Shown piece by piece: positions 14,878 to 18,565 of a DNA stretch of 18,565 nucleotides. The notes beneath the pieces were generated by a model that saw only the letters and a program-made list of their open reading frames with translations, was not told the DNA's origin and made no database searches. This DNA is from Anaerolineae bacterium (GTDB taxonomy: Bacteria; Chloroflexota; Anaerolineae; 4572-78): the NCBI GenBank assembly GCA_027022125.1, contig JALVZI010000562.1, forward strand, positions 1-18,565, written 5' to 3'. Position 1 is the stretch's first letter, and every line of letters starts with the position of its first letter. A program made the position numbers and the translations under genes.

Positions 14878-15308
14878 TGGAGAACGAACTGACTGCCAGC
14901 ATAACTCAAACCGGCAAACAGATAGAATCTATTTTACAAAAAGTGCGGGAAACAAGCCATGCATCGTCACCGGTGCGAACCGCAATTTTCCGCAGGATGC
15001 AGCAAACCGCTACCATCAATTCACACTGGCATATCGCCTGGCCCCACTGGCCCCCCGGCATTCGCGCAAAAGTTACGGCGGCATCGCAAAAAATCATTCG
15101 GCGTTTGTTGCAATGGTATATTGACCCTATCGTGGAACAGCAAAATCAATTTAACCAAACGGTTGTCAACGCACTGCAATTACTGGCAGATGACCTTGCT
15201 GCGTTGCAAACTTTATGCCAGTCGCCGTCAGAAGTGCAGCAAGCCAAAATTGACCGCCTTCAACGGCAAATCAATGCACTTTATCGGCAAATACAGGATA
15301 AGGATTGA
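14877..15308 (+). CDS. Small helical protein, divergent stand-alone SVP/QQxxxN module
   Basis: A 143-residue protein of unknown function and the most divergent copy of the module. It has an N-terminal helix (ITQTGKQIESILQKVRE, 9-25). A Trp/Pro-rich stretch (HWHIAWPHWPPG, 50-61) sits where the others have SVP; P60 is 19 residues before the core, as in the copies at 11753 and 12480. An IIRR helix follows, then the core QWYIDPIVEQQNQFN at 79-93 and a long coiled coil (about 94-140). No signal peptide is present. It lies between the sulfotransferase and a GT4 gene, with a TAATG junction on the left and a 2-base gap on the right, so it is made together with these enzymes. Adaptor or membrane-recruitment roles are guesses. 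Confidence 0.65.
   Translation: MENELTASITQTGKQIESILQKVRETSHASSPVRTAIFRRMQQTATINSHWHIAWPHWPPGIRAKVTAASQKIIRRLLQWYIDPIVEQQNQFNQTVVNALQLLADDLAALQTLCQSPSEVQQAKIDRLQRQINALYRQIQDKD
15300..15304 (+). promoter_or_regulatory. Ribosome binding site deciding the start at 15311
   Basis: AAGGA lies 6 bases before ATG 15311. The in-frame TTG at 15305 would directly abut this site, so ATG 15311 is preferred. Confidence 0.55.
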
Positions 15309-15310
15309 CT

Positions 15311-16522
15311 ATGCGGATTGCGTTTTTTACTGTTCTATCTCCCATTCGTTCTGCTTTGGCAGACTGTGCCGAGGGACTGGCTTTGGCGATGAGCCGGAAT
15401 CAGGACATAACCATTGATTTATTTATCAACGATGATTACAAGCCGGATAATCCACAAATTCTGGAAAGATTCAAGATATATACATATCATGAATTTACCG
15501 CGCTTGCTGACCGGTATCAGTCAATAATGTATTGGTTGGGCGACCATGGACGTTACCACGGATTTATGCTCGATTTTGTTCACCGGTATCCAGGTGTGGT
15601 TGTATTGAACGATTTAACGCTGCATCGTTGTGTGATGGATATTACGCTTAACCGTGGCAATACCGAATCTTATCTGGCGGAGATGCGTTACGCTTATGGT
15701 GATGTGAATGCCTTGGAAATTGCCTGGCGAATCAAAACCGGTCAAGAGGGTGATCAACTTGCGTTAGATTACCCCTTGATTGAACGCATTGTTGATAGCA
15801 GCCTAGGCGTAATTGTCCACAGTGAATATGGGCGTAGAAAGATTCTGAATCGGCATCCTGAAGTTCCGGTTCAACGTATTCCATATCCCTTTTTTATGCC
15901 GGGGCAATCCGCGCCGATTGAACCGGAAAAAATGCGTGCCGAGGCGAGAGCGTCATTCAATTTACCAGAAGATACATTTGTAGTCGGCTCATCCGGTATT
16001 TTTGTGCCCAATAAACATCTGGGTGATAGTTTGAGCGCATTTGCTCACCTTCTGCCCCGCCATCCGAACAGTAAATATATTTTGAGCGGATTTGCCGTGC
16101 CGGAATATAATTTAAATGCCCATATCGAGCAGATGGGATTGAGCGATTATGTTACAATTACCGGCTGGCAGCCGCCGGATGCGTTCAGCCGACAAATGGC
16201 TGCTTTTGATGTGGGTATTCACCTCCGTTACCCGCACATTGGCGGTGTGCCATACACTCCCATTCGGTTGATGGGATTGGGTGTTTGCACCATCGTTTCT
16301 GATATTGAACCATTGGCAGAATTACCACAGGGCGCTTGCATAAAAATTCCACCGGATGTATATCAGCGCGATTCATTACGTGCTATTTTGGAACATTTAG
16401 CCGATAATCCTGATTTTAGAAAAGAAATTGCACATAACGGACAACAATATATTTCTCAAAACCATAATATCGTAAAAATCGCCGAACGGTACATCCAAAC
16501 CCTTTCTATTTACGGGAGATAA
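15311..16522 (+). CDS. GT4-like glycosyltransferase with altered donor-site motif
   Basis: A 403-residue GT-B protein of the group that begins MRIAFFTVLSPIRSALADCA (related proteins read 'P..SGIADY'). It carries a VVVLNDLTLHRCVMD segment, which in relatives is V-[LH]-HD-x-x-LH. The donor-side domain shows VGSSGIFVPNKHLGDSLSAF, VTITGWQPPDAFSRQMAAFD, VGIHLRYPHIGGVPYTPIR and GLGVCTIVSDIEPLAELPQG. As I recall relatives, the second-to-last segment reads 'R.P..GE.S....R', with Glu beginning the nucleotide-sugar motif. Here residues 311-312 are Gly-Gly, so the usual Glu is absent. The enzyme may use a different donor or be inactive. It lies 2 bases after the helical module gene and 1 base before the FG-GAP gene. 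Confidence 0.85.
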   Translation: MRIAFFTVLSPIRSALADCAEGLALAMSRNQDITIDLFINDDYKPDNPQILERFKIYTYHEFTALADRYQSIMYWLGDHGRYHGFMLDFVHRYPGVVVLNDLTLHRCVMDITLNRGNTESYLAEMRYAYGDVNALEIAWRIKTGQEGDQLALDYPLIERIVDSSLGVIVHSEYGRRKILNRHPEVPVQRIPYPFFMPGQSAPIEPEKMRAEARASFNLPEDTFVVGSSGIFVPNKHLGDSLSAFAHLLPRHPNSKYILSGFAVPEYNLNAHIEQMGLSDYVTITGWQPPDAFSRQMAAFDVGIHLRYPHIGGVPYTPIRLMGLGVCTIVSDIEPLAELPQGACIKIPPDVYQRDSLRAILEHLADNPDFRKEIAHNGQQYISQNHNIVKIAERYIQTLSIYGR

Positions 16523-16523
16523 A

Positions 16524-18458
16524 ATGTTGTCAGGAGTAAAGAATAATAGGTTGCTTGCCTTTCTGGTTTTTGCTGTTTTGGGGATTTTGATGTTTGTTGT
16601 CATCCAGCCGAGCATTTTGCGTGCCGCGCCCGGCAGCGAGACTATCAGTTTGGGGGGTGACATCGTAAAACATGCATCGCCAGCGGCTGCGGATTTCAAT
16701 GGCGACGGCGATTTGGAAATTGTGGTTGGGGCAAACGATGGCATGTTGTATGTGGTAGCCTACGACGATTCAAACTGGTTGGTCGTGTGGTCACGGCAAA
16801 CGATGCTTGATATCAATGCGGCGAACCCACCGACTCACCAGTCCACCGGGCGCATAGAATCGGCACCGGCTGTGGCAGATTTGGATGGTGACGGCGATTT
16901 AGAAATTGTGGTCACCACCGGCGGCTTGCCCGAAGATAAAATCAATGGCGGGGTGTTGGTATATAGTTACCAATCCGATTCGCCATGGTCATTTGCTATT
17001 GATGGCGACTGGCCCCAACCGAAAATTGATGCGGTTGGCGGTGGTGCCGGCGCCGGATTTCCGGACGGCTATTGGGATGGTATTTATGCCTCACCGGCTG
17101 TTGGTGATATTGATGGCGATGGCAAAATGGAAATCGTTTTTGAAGGTGAAGACCGTCGCATTCACGCATATAAACATACCGGTACAGTGGTTTCGGGGTG
17201 GCCCTTTTTCCGAGATAATGGCGACCCGATTTTACGCGGTGGACTTTCTTCTCCCGCGTTGGCAGATATAGACGGCGATGACCTGCCGGAAATAATTGTT
17301 GGTGGCAACAGCCCCAAATGGAGCGGCAGTGGCGCAGCCGATTATTCTTATGCCACCGTATGGGCGCTGAACGGCGATAGCACCATTGTTGACGGCTGGC
17401 CCCAACACGTGCGTCAGTGGGTCGATTCTTCCCCTGCTGTGGGTGATATTGATGGTGACGGCAGCCCGGAAATTGTGGTGGGAACCGGGCGTCGCGGCAT
17501 CAGCGGAGATGGCGGGCATTACGTATTTGCCTGGCATGCCGATGGAACTTCTGTAACCGGCTGGCCCCGACCCACCGGCGGTGAAGTGCTGGCATCGCCT
17601 GCATTGGCTGATTTGGATGAAGATGGTGTGTTGGATGTGATAGTCGGGTGCGGGCTGGAAACGTCGAATCCCGATTGCACATATTTGTATGCGTGGAAAG
17701 GGTCGGGAGCAAATGTACCCGGTTTCCCGATGCAACCTTACAGCGCCCAATCGTGGGACCACAGTCCCCGTTCGCAGCCCTACCCCCCCATTGTGGCAGA
17801 TATTGACGGAGACGGTCATCAAGAAATTTTAATGGTGATGAGCAGTTCCGGAGGTGTTTCTGTTATAGAACATAACGGTGTTCGCAGCAGCGATTATTCT
17901 CGGGTGCAGGATAGCGGTTCGGCTATTTCGCCGCCCATCGTTGCCGATGTTGATGCGGATGGTTTGCTGGAAACAGTATTAGCCGGGCAAGTGAACGGTC
18001 AGGCAGGCGTGTATATCTGGGATGAAACCGGCGCTGCCGATGCTCAACCGTGGGCGATGTTCCATCAAAACAATCGTCGGGATGGCAAATTTCCAAACCC
18101 GCCCAAACTCGGCTTCCCCTCCGAAGTTTGGTTTCTGCACCAATCCGGCGCCGGGACAACCGCAACTCAATATGTATGGATAGAAAATCTGGGTGGGCAG
18201 CAATTTGATTGGACTATCACCAATACTAACGGAAGTTTGCAGGTTGTTCAATCTTCCGGCACGGTGGTTACTCGCGCACCGATTACCCTGACACTGGATA
18301 CCAGTGGCTACAGTTTAAATACGTGGCACACACTGAATGATTTGACCATAACCGGCACATTCGAAGGCGAACCGGTGCTTTCAAGCCCCGCTACAGCCAA
18401 AGTGAAACTATATGTGGGAGACATACATCAAGTTTTTCTGCCACTGGTGAAAAAATGA
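16524..18458 (+). CDS. Secreted FG-GAP/VCBS repeat propeller with C-terminal Ig-like domain and VFLPLVKK tail
   Basis: A 644-residue exported protein. Residues 1-36 hold a signal peptide (LLAFLVFAVLGILMFVVI, RAA cleavage motif). Eight FG-GAP-type repeats follow, each with an acidic loop of the form D-x-[DN]-x-D-G, beginning at D57, D119, D195, D248, D308, D363, D426 and D475 (examples ADLDGDGDLEIVV, GDIDGDGSPEIVV). Such loops bind calcium in integrin-like propellers, and seven or eight repeats match a complete propeller. Loops 6 (DLDEDG) and 8 (DVDADG) vary slightly. Residues about 530-632 look like a BACON/Ig-type sandwich (QYVWIENLGGQQFDWTI). The last eight residues are the VFLPLVKK tail. 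It is likely a surface or extracellular glycan- or protein-binding factor; no catalytic motif is visible. GGGAG precedes the start by 5 bases. Confidence 0.85.
   Translation: MLSGVKNNRLLAFLVFAVLGILMFVVIQPSILRAAPGSETISLGGDIVKHASPAAADFNGDGDLEIVVGANDGMLYVVAYDDSNWLVVWSRQTMLDINAANPPTHQSTGRIESAPAVADLDGDGDLEIVVTTGGLPEDKINGGVLVYSYQSDSPWSFAIDGDWPQPKIDAVGGGAGAGFPDGYWDGIYASPAVGDIDGDGKMEIVFEGEDRRIHAYKHTGTVVSGWPFFRDNGDPILRGGLSSPALADIDGDDLPEIIVGGNSPKWSGSGAADYSYATVWALNGDSTIVDGWPQHVRQWVDSSPAVGDIDGDGSPEIVVGTGRRGISGDGGHYVFAWHADGTSVTGWPRPTGGEVLASPALADLDEDGVLDVIVGCGLETSNPDCTYLYAWKGSGANVPGFPMQPYSAQSWDHSPRSQPYPPIVADIDGDGHQEILMVMSSSGGVSVIEHNGVRSSDYSRVQDSGSAISPPIVADVDADGLLETVLAGQVNGQAGVYIWDETGAADAQPWAMFHQNNRRDGKFPNPPKLGFPSEVWFLHQSGAGTTATQYVWIENLGGQQFDWTITNTNGSLQVVQSSGTVVTRAPITLTLDTSGYSLNTWHTLNDLTITGTFEGEPVLSSPATAKVKLYVGDIHQVFLPLVKK
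18432..18455 (+). other. C-terminal VFLPLVKK tail
   Basis: The last eight codons of the FG-GAP gene encode VFLPLVKK, the third C-terminal copy of this tail in the operon. It follows the Ig-like domain and ends at the TGA at 18456-18458. Confidence 0.7.
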
Positions 18459-18565
18459 CGGAAATGAACGATTGGCTGGAAATTCCAGACGAAACGGTGG
18501 ATGCGGCACGGGTTCGGCGAGAGATTGACCGGCGACTGGCAGAAATGCCTGCCGGAGTCGAATCG
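18455..18565 (+). CDS. Start of a further gene, probably another helical-module protein, truncated by window edge
   Basis: ATG 18455 overlaps the upstream TGA (ATGA), and the frame stays open to the end of the window, giving 37 residues. The segment TVDAARVRREIDRRLAEMP resembles SLDSADILRRIESQISRRR near the start of the 12480 protein. Both have a short acidic lead, a V/L-D-x-A pair, an Ile three to four turns later and a basic R-R end. The product is therefore probably another module protein, or a larger enzyme with this module at its N-terminus. The copy is too short to decide. Confidence 0.55.
   Translation, partial: MTEMNDWLEIPDETVDAARVRREIDRRLAEMPAGVES

Noticed and set aside
17232..17822. 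Minus-strand open frame of 196 codons opposite the FG-GAP gene
   Set aside because: It arises from the repeated Asp/Gly codons of the FG-GAP loops read backwards.
1..18565. CRISPR array, tRNA, rRNA, transposase or phage genes
   Set aside because: No regularly spaced direct repeats, tRNA-like cloverleaf, transposase motif or phage gene was seen; the plus strand is almost fully occupied by the listed genes.

Overview
The window reads as one continuous, all-plus-strand cell-surface glycan locus from a bacterium most like a Chloroflexota (Anaerolineae-type) lineage. That assignment is inference. It rests on secreted proteins ending in a V-[YF]-L-P-L-V tail, a DUF4012 protein, GT4 enzymes of the 'AGPGIRYYHMARVLA' type, and a CACAGAT-rich intergenic repeat. 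I recall all of these as common in that phylum, but no database search was possible.

Layout. (1) 1-1656: the 3' part of a DUF4012 protein, visibly richer in G+C than what follows. (2) 1657-1895: the only real intergenic gap. It holds a small hairpin, a possible -10 box and a CACAGAT-type imperfect inverted repeat. (3) 1896-6615: four exported proteins in a row. These are an LPXTG-anchored protein with a carboxypeptidase-regulatory-like fold, a Vgb/SMP-30-like beta-propeller, and two different clan GH-A glycoside-hydrolase-like proteins. (4) 6631-7839: a Wzt-type ATPase of a polysaccharide ABC exporter with a C-terminal glycan-binding domain; its permease is not in the window. (5) 7826-16522: an assembly block with four GT4 glycosyltransferases, one GT2 glycosyltransferase, a sulfotransferase and three small helical proteins. 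(6) 16524-18458: a secreted FG-GAP/VCBS propeller with eight Asp-rich calcium-type loops. (7) 18455-18565: the start of another gene.

From 1896 to the window end no gap between genes exceeds 16 bases and many genes overlap by 1-14 bases, so this is most likely a single operon of more than 16 kb. A consistent reading is that the glycosyltransferases build a glycan, the sulfotransferase decorates it, the Wzt ATPase selects and exports it, and the secreted hydrolases, propellers and LPXTG protein act on or hold it at the cell surface.

The most unusual signal is a recurring helical module that I do not recognise as a named family. It has an 'SVP' turn, an RR helix, a W-Y-x-x-P-x-x-x-Q-Q-x-x-x-N core and a coiled coil. 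It occurs as two stand-alone small proteins, as the C-terminus of a third protein with an odd N-terminal domain, and fused to the C-terminus of the GT2 enzyme. The partial gene at the right edge starts like one of them. A second signal is the VYLPLV tail: it ends three exported proteins and occurs once internally, between the signal peptide and catalytic domain of a fourth.
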